DNA of 64,000 nucleotides from Azospirillum sp. (GCA_027486405.1 JAIXPD010000038.1:48652-112651); one strand, 5' to 3'. Positions 8,896-17,833 are shown, numbered from the stretch's first letter. The notes: a model not told the origin generated them from the letters alone. Numbers and translations: made by a program.

Positions 8896-11307
8896 TCACA
8901 CCGGGCGGATGACGCTGGGGAACCGCAGGGTGAAGCGGGTCCCTTCGCCCGCCACGCTGGACACGGCGATGGACCCGTGCAGCCGCCCGGTGACAAGGTT
9001 GAACACGATGTGCAACCCCAACCCGCTGCCGCCGCTGCCGCGCCGGGTGGTGAAAAAGGGATCGAAGATCTTCGGCAGCACGTCCGCTGGGATGCCGTTG
9101 CCGGTGTCGGACACCGACAGTTCCACCGTTTCGTCGTCAATCCGCTGCGCGTCGATCCCGATCCGCCCGGCCTGACCGGGGTCGAAGGCGTGGATCAGGG
9201 CGTTCATGATGAGGTTGGTCAAAATCTGCGACAGGGCACCCGGATAACCGTCCAGTTCGATGTCCGGCGGGCAATCGACGGCGATGGTCAGCCCGGTCCG
9301 CGTTTTGTAGGTCGGGTGCAGGCTGCGCAACAGCTCCTCGATGTAATCCTTCAGCAGGAAGACCCGGCGTTCGTCGCTGGATTGATCGACGGCGACCAGC
9401 TTGAAGCTTTGCACCAGATTGGCGGCGCGGGTGCTGTTGGCCAAAATCAGGTTGGCCATCTCCAGCCCGTCGCTCAAGAACCGCTGGAAATCCGATTTCT
9501 TCAGCGTGTTGGTGGCGTGGCTGTGCCCCAACTCCTCGATCAGCGCCTGCAACTGCGACGCGCCGGTGATGGTGATGCCAATCGGGGTGTTGACCTCGTG
9601 CGCCACCCCGGCGACCAGTTGGCCGAGCGAGGCCATCTTTTCCGATTGGATCAGGCTGGTTTGCGTCGCCTTCAACTCGTCCAACGCCTGTTCGGCGGCG
9701 TCGCGCGACTGGCGCAGCGCCTCTTCGGCTTCGGCCTCGCGGGTGACGTCCACCACCACCGCCTGCACCGCCGGACCGTCGGTCCAATCCACCCGCCGCC
9801 CGGTCAACTCCACCCACAGGCAACCGCCGTCGGGGCGGCGGGCGCGGATGCGACGACGGCCCGTGGGCGCGCCCCCGTTCAGCAGGTGGTTGTAATTCTC
9901 GTGCATCTTGGCCTGTTCGCCCGGGCCGACCAGCGACAGCAGCGACGGCAGAGCCAGCACGTCGGCGACGGTGACGCCGAACATCGCGGCGAACGCCTCG
10001 TTGGCGTAGAGCGCGCGGAAATCGCGGTGGATGATCGTCCCCTGGATCGATCCCTCCACCAGACTGCGGAAACGCCGTTCGTTGTCGGCCAGATCGCGTT
10101 GGCGGTGGTCGATCTCGTCGATGAAATAGCGGATGGACCCGCCGATGTCGGTGATCTCGTCATCGCCATCGACCGGGATCGCCACCGCCCCGCCGGCCCC
10201 CGACAGCCGGGCCAGCACCGCGCGGTTCAGCGCGACCAGACGGGTGGACAGGAAACGCCGGAAGATGAAATGCACGGCGATGACCAGCAGGATCGACGCC
10301 CCGGCCAGCGCCATCACCATTTGCGTGCGGTCGGAAATCAGCGCCGCCAGATCGCCGGTGCGCTCGGCCGATTGCTCCCGGATGGAATCAAACAGCGCGC
10401 GCGACGAGCGGTCCACCGTTTCCACCAGAACCCGGGCCTGCCCGGTCAGCGCCTGCGCCCGGTTGCGCGCCTGCAACCGCTCCGCCGCGCTTTCGAACAG
10501 GCCGCCGGGGGCGACCAGCAGGGTGAACAGCTCCTCCTGCATCGCGATCATCGCCGGGGCGGCGGGGCTGGCGGTGGATCCGGCGATCTGGCCCAGTTCC
10601 AGCAGCGTGCGCTCGACGGCGCGCTGCTCGCCCTTCAACCGGTTCAGATGCTCAAGCTGGATCGACCCGGCGGCGCGGGCCAGCAGCGCCCCCACCCGCA
10701 CCGCCCAGGGGCCGACGTCCGGATGGGAGAGGCCCTCCAGCGTGTTCGACAGGCGGCCCAGCCCGACCGCCGCCTCCGCCTGCCGTTCGCCATGGGCCAG
10801 CTGGCGGGCGACCTCGGCGTTCAGATCGGCCACAGTCGCGGCGAGGATCAGCAGGGTCGAGCGTGTCTGCTCCAACAGCCGCACGTCGCTGTTGCCGTCG
10901 GTCAGGCCGTGATCCATCTCCTCCGCCAGCAGACCCCGCATGCGGGCGACCAGGAGTTGCATCGAATCCAGCTCCGCCACCAACCCGTCATAGATGGAGC
11001 GGCGTTGCGGGGTGGAGGTCGCCCCCGACAGCAGGGGCAATTGCGCCACCAGCTTTTGCAGCGAGGCGTGGAGTTCCGCGCTGGTGATGACCTCCGGCAG
11101 GGTGATGGAGGACAGCGCCGTCACCTCCGACCGGAACAGCCGGAAGGAGGAGAGCGACACCCCACCGATCAGCAGCACCAGCGCCGCCATCACCGACAAC
11201 CCCAGCGAAATGCGCAGGGCGATGCCCACGCGCCGCCGCTGGTGCGGCGGGCGGGGCGCGGTGCTGGTGCCGGGGGAGGCCACCGGGGCGGATGTGGCGA
11301 GGGTCAT
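8896..11307 (-). CDS. Membrane sensor histidine kinase with PAS domain
   Basis: About 803 residues (a GTG four codons upstream at 11319 is an alternative start). A transmembrane helix near residue 35-60 (LGLSVMAALVLLIGGV) is followed by a long helical periplasmic sensor, a second helix (MVMALAGASILLVIAVHFIF) and a HAMP-like segment. A PAS domain follows (RSLVEGSIQGTIIHRDF to VQAVVVDVTREAEAEE), then a coiled coil. The kinase core has an H-box SLGQLVAGVAHEVNTPIG (phospho-His about residue 570), an N-box NLIMNALIHAFD, and G-boxes VSDTGNGIP and GSGGSGLGLHIV. Its stop is 14 bases from the opposite-strand DUF1491 gene. The partner just upstream on the same strand is a nucleotidase-like periplasmic protein, which may be the ligand sensor. 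No response regulator is adjacent. Confidence 0.88.
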   Translation of the reverse strand: MTLATSAPVASPGTSTAPRPPHQRRRVGIALRISLGLSVMAALVLLIGGVSLSSFRLFRSEVTALSSITLPEVITSAELHASLQKLVAQLPLLSGATSTPQRRSIYDGLVAELDSMQLLVARMRGLLAEEMDHGLTDGNSDVRLLEQTRSTLLILAATVADLNAEVARQLAHGERQAEAAVGLGRLSNTLEGLSHPDVGPWAVRVGALLARAAGSIQLEHLNRLKGEQRAVERTLLELGQIAGSTASPAAPAMIAMQEELFTLLVAPGGLFESAAERLQARNRAQALTGQARVLVETVDRSSRALFDSIREQSAERTGDLAALISDRTQMVMALAGASILLVIAVHFIFRRFLSTRLVALNRAVLARLSGAGGAVAIPVDGDDEITDIGGSIRYFIDEIDHRQRDLADNERRFRSLVEGSIQGTIIHRDFRALYANEAFAAMFGVTVADVLALPSLLSLVGPGEQAKMHENYNHLLNGGAPTGRRRIRARRPDGGCLWVELTGRRVDWTDGPAVQAVVVDVTREAEAEEALRQSRDAAEQALDELKATQTSLIQSEKMASLGQLVAGVAHEVNTPIGITITGASQLQALIEELGHSHATNTLKKSDFQRFLSDGLEMANLILANSTRAANLVQSFKLVAVDQSSDERRVFLLKDYIEELLRSLHPTYKTRTGLTIAVDCPPDIELDGYPGALSQILTNLIMNALIHAFDPGQAGRIGIDAQRIDDETVELSVSDTGNGIPADVLPKIFDPFFTTRRGSGGSGLGLHIVFNLVTGRLHGSIAVSSVAGEGTRFTLRFPSVIRPV

Positions 11308-11329
11308 GTCCGGTTTCACCCGATCACCG

Positions 11330-12871
11330 TCACCGTTTCAGAACCATCCGCCCGTCCAGGCGGGGGGAGAACACCCCGCTGCGGGCGATGTGGGCGATGA
11401 GTTGGGTCGACACGAAATCGGCCGTGCGGTCCTCCATCAGGCGGGGGGCCACGCTCAGCACGGCGTAGCCATCGCCGCCGTTGGCGAGAAAATTGCTGGT
11501 CGCCAACCGGTAGCGCGCCTTGCGGTCCAGCGGGCGGCCGCCGATGGTGATGTCCTGCACCCGCTGGCCGGGCGGGCGGGTCAGGTCGGCGACGACGCGG
11601 GCGTTGGACAGGTGGGGAAAACGCCCCTGCATCTGCTCCACCGCCGACAGGCCGCTTTCCACCGTGTCCCAGAGCTGTTGTCCGCTCACGCTCAGCACGA
11701 TGCCAACGTCGTGATAGGGCAGTTCGGAATAGATGTCGCGGCGGGTCAGCAGGGCACCGTCGCGGTATTCCCGGTCCCCCCGGATGCCGCCGCCGTTGAT
11801 GAGGCCGACATCGGCGTCGAGCGTGGTCCGCAGCGTGTCGGTGACGGCGTTGGCGAAGGCGTTTTCCCCCGTGCGCACCGCCTCGCGCCGGGTGTCGAGC
11901 GCCCCATCCAGCCGCCCCACCTCGATGCTCAGCATGGTGTCGAGCCGCGCGGCGTAGGCGCGGGCGCGGACATCGATGGCCGGATCGGGCTGCACCTTTG
12001 CCGAATCGAGCGTGCGCGTCTTGGCCGACCACACCAGCCCCTGCGCCGTGCGATCCATCGTCAGGTCGATCGCCAGCACCCAGGCCCCTTGCGCCGCGAC
12101 GGTCCCCGCCAGGAAGGGCGCGGTCTGGGTGTAGCTCGATGGAATCCCCCGGTCCTGATACAGCAGGATGTCGGCGAAATTGGCGCTGTCCGGCTTTGCC
12201 CGGGCGGCCATCAGCGTCTTGTGGGTGTCGCCCGCGCTGCCGGTCATCGCCACGATCAGGTCAACCCCCTCCGCCCGCAGGGCTTTCGCCTTGGCGGTCA
12301 GGGCGGTGACGGGATCGTGAAAGTCGGTGCGCGGGGCGCGGGTGGTTTCGCGCGTCAGGGTGGGGGTGGCGGCCAGAACGCCGATGCGGAAGGGACCGGC
12401 CTTCAGCACGGCCGCGCTCTCCAACCCGTCCAGCGGCTTGCCCGTCGCCCGGTCCACCGCGTTGGTGGTGATGATCGGAAAGGCCGCTTCGAAGGCGCGG
12501 GCCATCAGCCGGTCGTCGCCATGATGGAACTCGCGGTTCAGCGCGGCCATGGCGTCCACCCCGATGCCGTTCAGCAAATCGATGATGTGCGCGCCCTGGT
12601 CATAAAAGGCCAGAACCGACGGGGCCAACGTTTGACCGCCGTGCAGAACCAGCACCGTCCGTTGCCCGCGTTCGGCCTGGATCAGGCTGGCCAGCCGGGC
12701 CAGACCGCCGCGCCCCTGGGTTTCCCCCAATTCCGTGGTGCCCTGGGTGTAGAGTAGGGTGAGGCTGTAGGGATCCGCATCGGCACGATGCGCCATCACA
12801 AACGGGGACACCGCACCGACCACAGAGATGACAAGGCGCAAAAGCCAAAGCGCGGCTGTGCCCGACCTCAT
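11330..12871 (-). CDS. 5'-nucleotidase/UshA-like periplasmic protein, metal ligands missing
   Basis: 513 residues from MRSGTAALWLLRLVISVVG, a signal peptide with cleavage probably near AHRADA. The fold is that of the UshA/5'-nucleotidase family: an N-terminal calcineurin-like domain (LTLLYTQGT, GGLARLASLIQAER, HIIDLLNGIGVDAM, LNREFHHGDD) and a C-terminal substrate domain (LINGGGIRGD, DIYSELPYHDVGIVLSVSG, LATSNFLANGGDGY in pieces). The metal-binding residues of the catalytic domain are replaced: the NDxH position reads TQGT, the GD motif reads GGQ (78-80), GNHEF reads LNREF (111-115), and the later LxHxG and GHxH positions read MTGSAG and LYQDRG. It is therefore probably a non-catalytic binding protein. 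It lies 22 bases upstream of a sensor kinase. Confidence 0.8.
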   Translation of the reverse strand: MRSGTAALWLLRLVISVVGAVSPFVMAHRADADPYSLTLLYTQGTTELGETQGRGGLARLASLIQAERGQRTVLVLHGGQTLAPSVLAFYDQGAHIIDLLNGIGVDAMAALNREFHHGDDRLMARAFEAAFPIITTNAVDRATGKPLDGLESAAVLKAGPFRIGVLAATPTLTRETTRAPRTDFHDPVTALTAKAKALRAEGVDLIVAMTGSAGDTHKTLMAARAKPDSANFADILLYQDRGIPSSYTQTAPFLAGTVAAQGAWVLAIDLTMDRTAQGLVWSAKTRTLDSAKVQPDPAIDVRARAYAARLDTMLSIEVGRLDGALDTRREAVRTGENAFANAVTDTLRTTLDADVGLINGGGIRGDREYRDGALLTRRDIYSELPYHDVGIVLSVSGQQLWDTVESGLSAVEQMQGRFPHLSNARVVADLTRPPGQRVQDITIGGRPLDRKARYRLATSNFLANGGDGYAVLSVAPRLMEDRTADFVSTQLIAHIARSGVFSPRLDGRMVLKR

Positions 12872-13002
12872 GCTTTCCCCATCCTTGCCCGCCCCATCCT
12901 CGGCCGACATCCCATTTGGTGCGACGGGCCGATTATGCGCGCTTGCGCGCGTGGGGAGAAGCAAAGCCGCGTTACGGATTTGTCACACACACAAAAACAC
13001 GG

Positions 13003-13044
13003 GCAAAAATGGGATCAAGGCGCGCACAGGCACGCGCCTTGATC
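13003..13044 (-). terminator. Intrinsic terminator after the GST-like gene
   Basis: GATCAAGGCGCG (13013-13024) pairs perfectly with CGCGCCTTGATC (13033-13044) around an 8-nt loop. Read on the minus strand the stem is followed by CCCATTTTTG, giving a U-rich tail. It lies about 45 bases beyond the stop of the minus-strand GST-like gene. Confidence 0.75.
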
Positions 13045-13089
13045 GGCAAGGACTCGTCAGATCACCATACAGGATTGTCGGACGATGGT

Positions 13090-13797
13090 TCAGCGTTTGA
13101 GCGTTTCCGCCGACTGACCAAACAGGATCTTCTTGCTCTCATCATTGACCGTCGCCTGATTGGACGGGTTGACCGCCGATCCCTTTTCATAAGCGCGTAT
13201 GACCGCCGGGCGCGCCTTGATCGCGTGGAACCACCGCTTCAGGTTGGGGAAATCGTCCAGATTCTGTTGCTGGCGTTCGTGCGGGACCACCCAGGGGTAA
13301 GCCGCCATGTCGGCGATGGAATAGTCGGCCCCGCCCAGGAAGTCGTTCGCCGCCAACCGCTTGTCCATCACGCCGTAGAGCCGGTTGGTCTCCTTGACGT
13401 AGCGCTCCATGGCGTAGGGGATGCGTTCGGGCGCGTATTGGACGAAATGGTGGTTCTGCCCGGCCATCGGGCCAAGGCCGCCGATCTGCCAGAACAGCCA
13501 CTCCGTCACCGTCTTGCGGCCGCGCGCGTCGGCGGGCAGGAACCGGCCGGTCTTTTCCGCCAGATACAGCAGGATGGCCCCGGATTCGAACACGGTGATC
13601 GCCTCGCCACCGTCCGCCGGGGCGTGGTCGATGATCGCGGGCATGCGGTTGTTGGGCGAGAAGGCCAGGAATTCCGGCTTGAACTGGTCGCCCGCCCCGA
13701 TGTTCACCGGCTTGATGCTGTAATCCAGCCCGGTTTCTTCCAGAAACATCGTGATCTTGTGGCCGTTGGGCGTCGGCCAGAAATACAGGTCGATCAT
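13090..13797 (-). CDS. Glutathione S-transferase family protein (YghU/YfcG-like)
   Basis: 235 residues, started at the ATG (13797) that lies 6 bases after GGAGGA. The N-terminal thioredoxin-like domain begins MIDLYFWPTPNGHKITMFLEE and contains NNRMPAIIDH and the glutathione-binding FESGAILLYLAE. The helical C-terminal domain includes VTEWLFWQIGGLGPMAGQNHHF, FLGGADYSIADMAAYPWV and FPNLKRWFHAIKARPAV. The FWPTPNGHK and GPMAGQ stretches are those of the nu-class/YfcG disulfide-bond oxidoreductases, so it probably uses glutathione to reduce disulfides in the cytoplasm. It is a single gene with its own terminator. Confidence 0.85.
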   Translation of the reverse strand: MIDLYFWPTPNGHKITMFLEETGLDYSIKPVNIGAGDQFKPEFLAFSPNNRMPAIIDHAPADGGEAITVFESGAILLYLAEKTGRFLPADARGRKTVTEWLFWQIGGLGPMAGQNHHFVQYAPERIPYAMERYVKETNRLYGVMDKRLAANDFLGGADYSIADMAAYPWVVPHERQQQNLDDFPNLKRWFHAIKARPAVIRAYEKGSAVNPSNQATVNDESKKILFGQSAETLKR

Positions 13798-13906
13798 CAC
13801 CGCTCCTCCGTTGATGTCCGCACAATCTGTAACGCGTCCATTGGCCTGACAAGGGCGACGCCGCGCGGGGCTGCCGCGCGCCTCCGCCCCTTTAATTCCG
13901 ATATAC

Positions 13907-13919
13907 GAAATTGAATTTC
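13907..13919. promoter_or_regulatory. Candidate operator ahead of the acyl-CoA operon
   Basis: GAAATT-G-AATTTC is a perfect 13-bp palindrome in an AT-rich patch within otherwise GC-rich DNA, about 110 bases upstream of the acyl-CoA dehydrogenase start. A TTGACA box (13926-13931) lies just downstream, inside a second inverted repeat (TGACAG/CTGTCA). The position fits repressor control of the operon promoter; the regulator is not in the window. Confidence 0.45.
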
Positions 13920-14028
13920 ATTTTATTGACAGGGCGTTCACCAACTGTCAGCATCACCAACGAAACAACAGCGGTGGCGCGGTGCTCGACCCGCGACGCC
14001 CCCCTCTCCCCGGACGGAGCACACGCGC

Positions 14029-15180
14029 ATGGCCTTGGATTCGGATGTGTTGACCCGATTGCTGGACACGCTGGCGCGCTTTGTCCGCGAACGGCTGGTT
14101 CCGCTGGAACACAAGGTGGCGGAGGACGACGCCATCCCGGCGGAGGTGATCGCCGCGATGCGCGAGATGGGCCTGTTCGGCCTGTCGATCCCCGAAGAAT
14201 ACGGCGGGCTTGGCCTGTCGATGGCCGACGAGGTGCAGGTCGCCTTCCAGCTTGGCCAGACCTCCCCGGCCTTCCGCTCGCTGATCGGGACCAACAACGG
14301 CATCGGCTCCCAGGGCATCGTCATCGACGGGACGGAGGAGCAGAAGCGCGCCTATCTGCCGCGTCTGGCGGCGGGCGAGATCGTCGGGGCCTTTGCCCTG
14401 ACCGAACCGGAATCGGGGTCGGACGCGGGCAGCCTGCGCACCACCGCAAGGCGCGACGGCGATCATTTCATCCTGAACGGAACCAAGCGTTACATCACCA
14501 ACGCGCCGCAGGCCGGTCTGTTCACCGTCTTCGCCCGCACCGATCTGGCGAGCCACGACGCGCGCGGCGTGTCGGCCTTCCTGGTCGACGCGGGCACGCC
14601 GGGCCTGTCGCTCGGCCCCATCGACAAGAAGATGGGCCAGAAGGGCGCGCACACCTGCGACGTGATTTTCGAGGATTGCCGCGTCCCCGCCAGCGCCATC
14701 CTGGGCGGCAAGGAAGGGCAGGGCTTCAAGACGGCGATGAAGGTGCTGGACCGGGGCCGTCTGCACATCGGCGCGGTCTGCGTCGGCTTGGCCGAACGGT
14801 TGATCCGCGACGCGCTGGCCTACGCGATGCAGCGCAAGCAGTTCGGCCAGCCCATCGCCGAATTCCAATTGATCCAGGCCATGCTGGCCGACAGCCGGGC
14901 CGAGGCCTACGCCGCGCGCTGCATGGTGACGGAAACCGCCCGCCGCCGCGACGCCGGGCAGAACGTCAACACCGACGCCGCCTGCTGCAAGCTGTTCGCC
15001 ACCGAAATGGTGGGCCGCGTCGCCGACCGCGCCGTGCAGATCCATGGCGGTGCGGGCTACATCGCCGATTACGGGGTGGAGCGCTTCTACCGCGACGTCC
15101 GCCTGTTCCGCATCTACGAAGGAACCACGCAGATCCAGCAGTTGGTCATCGCCCGCAACATGATCCGCGAGGCCGCCTGA
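14029..15180 (+). CDS. Acyl-CoA dehydrogenase
   Basis: A 383-residue FAD flavoprotein that introduces a 2,3-double bond into an acyl-CoA and passes electrons to ETF. Family motifs: MGLFGLSIPEEYGGLGL (N-terminal domain), FALTEPESGSDAGSLRTTA (FAD/substrate loop), YAMQRKQFGQPIAEFQ, and near the C-terminus FYRDVRLFRIYEGTTQIQ, whose Glu is the expected catalytic base. The length is normal. It is the first gene of an acyl-CoA operon that continues, after a transporter deletion scar, with a thioesterase, an enoyl-CoA hydratase and nitronate monooxygenase. The exact substrate is not evident; branched or aromatic acyl chains are possible from the lost liv transporter. Confidence 0.93.
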   Translation: MALDSDVLTRLLDTLARFVRERLVPLEHKVAEDDAIPAEVIAAMREMGLFGLSIPEEYGGLGLSMADEVQVAFQLGQTSPAFRSLIGTNNGIGSQGIVIDGTEEQKRAYLPRLAAGEIVGAFALTEPESGSDAGSLRTTARRDGDHFILNGTKRYITNAPQAGLFTVFARTDLASHDARGVSAFLVDAGTPGLSLGPIDKKMGQKGAHTCDVIFEDCRVPASAILGGKEGQGFKTAMKVLDRGRLHIGAVCVGLAERLIRDALAYAMQRKQFGQPIAEFQLIQAMLADSRAEAYAARCMVTETARRRDAGQNVNTDAACCKLFATEMVGRVADRAVQIHGGAGYIADYGVERFYRDVRLFRIYEGTTQIQQLVIARNMIREAA

Positions 15181-15240
15181 CCATGGCGGCACCCGCCCCC
15201 GCACGCCCGCCCGTCCGTTCCACCGATAAGGCGCATCCAT

Positions 15241-15434
15241 GATCGAACTGACGTTGCACAAGCCCTGTTCTCCGGTCTGCTCGCCGGGGGCTGTTACGCC
15301 AGGGTGGCGGTCTGAAGATCGCCGACCAGGTGCACCTGATGCGCTCGGGAACCGTCGCGCTGTCCGCCCCCGGCGACGCGGTGGACCTGGACCGCCTGCA
15401 CGCGCTTTACTTCGCGCATGACGATGCCGCCTGA
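15241..15434 (+). pseudogene. Remnant of a branched-chain ABC transporter operon (livH start joined to livF end)
   Basis: Two protein fragments lie back to back in different frames. At 15256-15312 the DNA encodes AQALFSGLLAGGCYARVAV followed by a stop, which is the N-terminal first helix of LivH-type permeases. At 15312-15434 another frame reads LKIADQVHLMRSGTVAL and then VDLDRLHALYF, the C-terminal tail of a LivF-type ATPase, ending in TGA. The simplest reading is one deletion that removed most of livH, all of livM and livG, and most of livF. The flanking acyl-CoA genes are intact. Confidence 0.75.
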
Positions 15435-15447
15435 ACAGGACGATGCG

Positions 15448-15879
15448 ATGAACGAGCTTTTGAACGGCGAACCGCCCTCCGGCTATCAGGAGCTGTTGGG
15501 CTACCGCCTGAGTCGGTGGGAGGAGGGGAGCGCTGACCTCACCCTGCGGGTGGACGCCCGCCACCTGAACCGGGCCGGGGTGGTGCATGGCGGGGTGCTG
15601 ACGTCGCTTTTGGACACGGTTTCCGGATTTTCGGCAACATACTGTCCCCATGAGGGGCGGGTGAGACGCGTTGTGACGCTGTCGCTGTCCACAAGCTTCC
15701 TCGGGCAGGCGCGCGACGGTACGCTGATCGCCACCGGGCGGTTGCGCGGCGGCGGGCGCAAGATCGTCGGCGTTGCGGCGGAGATCCGCCACGCCGGAAC
15801 GGGTGCCCTGCTGGCGACCTCCGAAGGCATGTTCAAATACAGACCGGGCTGCGAAAAGCCGGAAGGGGTGGAACGATGA
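15448..15879 (+). CDS. PaaI-family hotdog thioesterase
   Basis: About 143 residues. ATG 15448 is preferred because AGGAC lies 8 bases upstream and the earlier ATG at 15418 is inside the livF remnant. The hotdog motif RAGVVHGGVLTSLLDTVSGF is the PaaI-type active site, with Gly-Gly and the downstream Asp as expected, and VTLSLSTSFLGQARDGTLIATG is the central strand region. Such enzymes hydrolyse acyl- or aryl-CoA esters and free trapped CoA. It overlaps the next gene as ATGA. It is distinct from the paaI in the phenylacetate operon further on. Confidence 0.87.
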   Translation: MNELLNGEPPSGYQELLGYRLSRWEEGSADLTLRVDARHLNRAGVVHGGVLTSLLDTVSGFSATYCPHEGRVRRVVTLSLSTSFLGQARDGTLIATGRLRGGGRKIVGVAAEIRHAGTGALLATSEGMFKYRPGCEKPEGVER

Positions 15880-16658
15880 CGGGTCAGGTGACGGTGGAGC
15901 GCCAGGGGCGCGTTCTGGTGCTGACGCTGGACGATGCGGCGACCAAGAACGCCCTGGGGCCGGAGATGATGGGGGCGGCGCGCGACGCGCTGAACGCGGC
16001 GGCGACCGACCCGACAATCGGGGCGGTGGTGCTGACCGGGGCGAACGGGACCTTTTGTTCCGGTGGCAATCTCGGGCGCTTGCTGGGCAACGCCAAGGCC
16101 GATCCGTCCGTCACCCGCTCCAACCTCGATCATTTCCACGGCTGGGTCCGGGCGATGCGCCGCTGCCCCAAGCCGGTGATCGCCGCCGTCGAGGGGGCCG
16201 CCGCCGGGGCCGGATTCTCCATCGCGCTGGGGTGCGACCTGATCGTCGCGGCGGAGGATGCCAGCTTCACCCTCGCCTACGTCAAGGTCGGGCTGAATCC
16301 GGACGGTGGGGCCTCGGCCTTCCTCGCCCGCGCCGCCACGCCGCAGCTCGCCGCCGAAATCATGTTCGAAGGCGGGCGGATCGGGGCGTTGCGGCTGGCC
16401 CAGCTCGCCATCGTCAACCGGGTGGTCGCCCCCGGTTCGGCGGTGACGGAAGCCATCGCCTGGGCCGCCCGGTTGGCCGAAGGGCCGACCGTCGCCATCG
16501 GTCGGGCGAAAAAGCTGATCGAGGCCGGGTTCGGCGAACCCGACGACCAGCTCGACCGCGAAGCCGCCTTCTTCGTCGAGGCGCTGCACCACCCGGAGGC
16601 GGCGGAGGGCATCACCGCCTTCTTTGAAAAGCGCCCGGCCAGCTACCCGCGCGGCTGA
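15876..16658 (+). CDS. Enoyl-CoA hydratase/isomerase family protein
   Basis: 260 residues of the crotonase fold. The first oxyanion-hole segment is TGANGTFCSGGNLGRL, and the second is AAVEGAAAGAGFSIALGCDLIVAAEDA with the expected glycine pair. SFTLAYVKVGLNPDGGASAFLARA carries the region where a hydratase glutamate would lie; here the position reads Asn-Pro-Asp, so the acid-base pair differs from the classical Glu-Glu hydratase. It could be an isomerase, a hydrolase or a special hydratase. Members of this subgroup have been linked to oxepin-CoA hydrolysis in organisms that lack PaaZ, which is relevant here, but that is inference. Both ends are tightly packed in the operon. Confidence 0.85.
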   Translation: MTGQVTVERQGRVLVLTLDDAATKNALGPEMMGAARDALNAAATDPTIGAVVLTGANGTFCSGGNLGRLLGNAKADPSVTRSNLDHFHGWVRAMRRCPKPVIAAVEGAAAGAGFSIALGCDLIVAAEDASFTLAYVKVGLNPDGGASAFLARAATPQLAAEIMFEGGRIGALRLAQLAIVNRVVAPGSAVTEAIAWAARLAEGPTVAIGRAKKLIEAGFGEPDDQLDREAAFFVEALHHPEAAEGITAFFEKRPASYPRG

Positions 16659-16662
16659 TCCG

Positions 16663-17751
16663 ATGACCGCTGATCCGATGGCCCCTGATGCGATGCCCCC
16701 AGATCCCACGATGGCCGACACGCCGACGTGGCGCACGCCGCTGACCGACCTGTTCGGCATCCGCCTGCCCATCATCGCCGGGGGCCTGCATTGGCTGGCC
16801 AACGCCGAGTATGTGGCCGCCGCCGCCCGCGCCGGAATGATCGGTTTCATCACGGCGGCGAGCTTCCCCGACACCGACGGCCTGCGCGACGAAATCCGCC
16901 GCTGCCGCGATCTGGCGGAGGGCAAGCCGTTCGGCGTCAACGTGTCGATGCTGCCCAAGCTGGTGCAGGGGGAGCGCACCGACGCCGTGTTCGACGCCAT
17001 CATCGCCGAAGGGGTGCGGTTCGTCGAAACCTCCGGCCGCAACCCGGAGGCCTACATCCCCCGCCTGCACGCGGCGGGGATCACGGTGATGCACAAGGTC
17101 CCCGCCGTCCGCTTCGCCCGCAAGGCCGAGGCGGTCGGGGTGGACGCCGTCACCGTGGTCGGGGCCGAATGCGGCGGTCATCCCGGCCTGGATCTGGTCG
17201 GGACCATGGTGCAAACCGTGCTGGCGGCGCGCGGCCTGTCGATTCCGCTGGCGGTCGGCGGCGGAATCGGCAGCGGTGAGCAGTTGGTCGCCGCGCTGGC
17301 GATGGGGGCGGACGGCGTGACCATCGGCACCCGCTTCCTGGTGGCGGAGGAGATTTGGGCGCATCCCGGCTTCAAGGACCGGTTGCTGGCGGCGGACGAA
17401 ACCGACACGGCGCTGATCCTGTCCTCCCTGCGCAACACCATGCGGGTTCTGCGCAACGAGACGAGCGACGCGGTGGCGGCGATCGAGGCGGCGGGGCAGG
17501 GCAGCCTTGACACGCTGATGCCCCACGTCTCCGGCAAGCTGGGCCGGGTGGCCTATGAAACCGGGGACACGGCGCGCGGGGCGCTGTCGGTCGGGCAATC
17601 GGTGGCGCTGGCCGACCGGGTCGAACCGCTGGCCGCCATCGCCGCCCGGCTGGAGGCCGAAGCCGCGCGGGCGCTGGAGCGCCTATCCGCTGTCACCCGA
17701 CCATCCCTTGTCACAGGGCGTTTGGGCGAAAATCGCCCACCTCCCCCTTGA
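16663..17751 (+). CDS. Nitronate monooxygenase family flavoprotein
   Basis: About 362 residues from ATG 16663; ATG 16711 is also possible because the first 16 residues are a Pro/Asp/Met-rich leader encoded by imperfect repeats. A TIM-barrel FMN protein: FGIRLPIIAGGLHWLANAEYVAAA, GFITAASFPD, GVNVSML, VVGAECGGHPG and LAVGGGIGSGEQLVAALAMGADGVTIGTRFLV in pieces are the 2-nitropropane dioxygenase-like signature, including the conserved His of ECGGH. Enzymes of this family oxidise propionate 3-nitronate, but many paralogs in acyl-CoA operons have other, unknown substrates (for example enoyl reductase-like). It starts 4 bases after the enoyl-CoA hydratase stop, so it belongs to the same operon. Confidence 0.85.
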   Translation: MTADPMAPDAMPPDPTMADTPTWRTPLTDLFGIRLPIIAGGLHWLANAEYVAAAARAGMIGFITAASFPDTDGLRDEIRRCRDLAEGKPFGVNVSMLPKLVQGERTDAVFDAIIAEGVRFVETSGRNPEAYIPRLHAAGITVMHKVPAVRFARKAEAVGVDAVTVVGAECGGHPGLDLVGTMVQTVLAARGLSIPLAVGGGIGSGEQLVAALAMGADGVTIGTRFLVAEEIWAHPGFKDRLLAADETDTALILSSLRNTMRVLRNETSDAVAAIEAAGQGSLDTLMPHVSGKLGRVAYETGDTARGALSVGQSVALADRVEPLAAIAARLEAEAARALERLSAVTRPSLVTGRLGENRPPPP

Positions 17752-17833
17752 TTGCAGCCCCCGCGCGACAAACATGGGCGATTCAGTGCAACCCGGACGA
17801 TAGGCCGGTGCACGCGGAAGAGGAGCGCCCGTT

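Noticed and set aside
16654..16710. Short GCTGATCCGATG-like repeats at the start of the nitronate monooxygenase gene as a phase-variation switch
   Set aside because: The copies are imperfect and in frame, and a later ATG exists, so length changes would not switch the gene.
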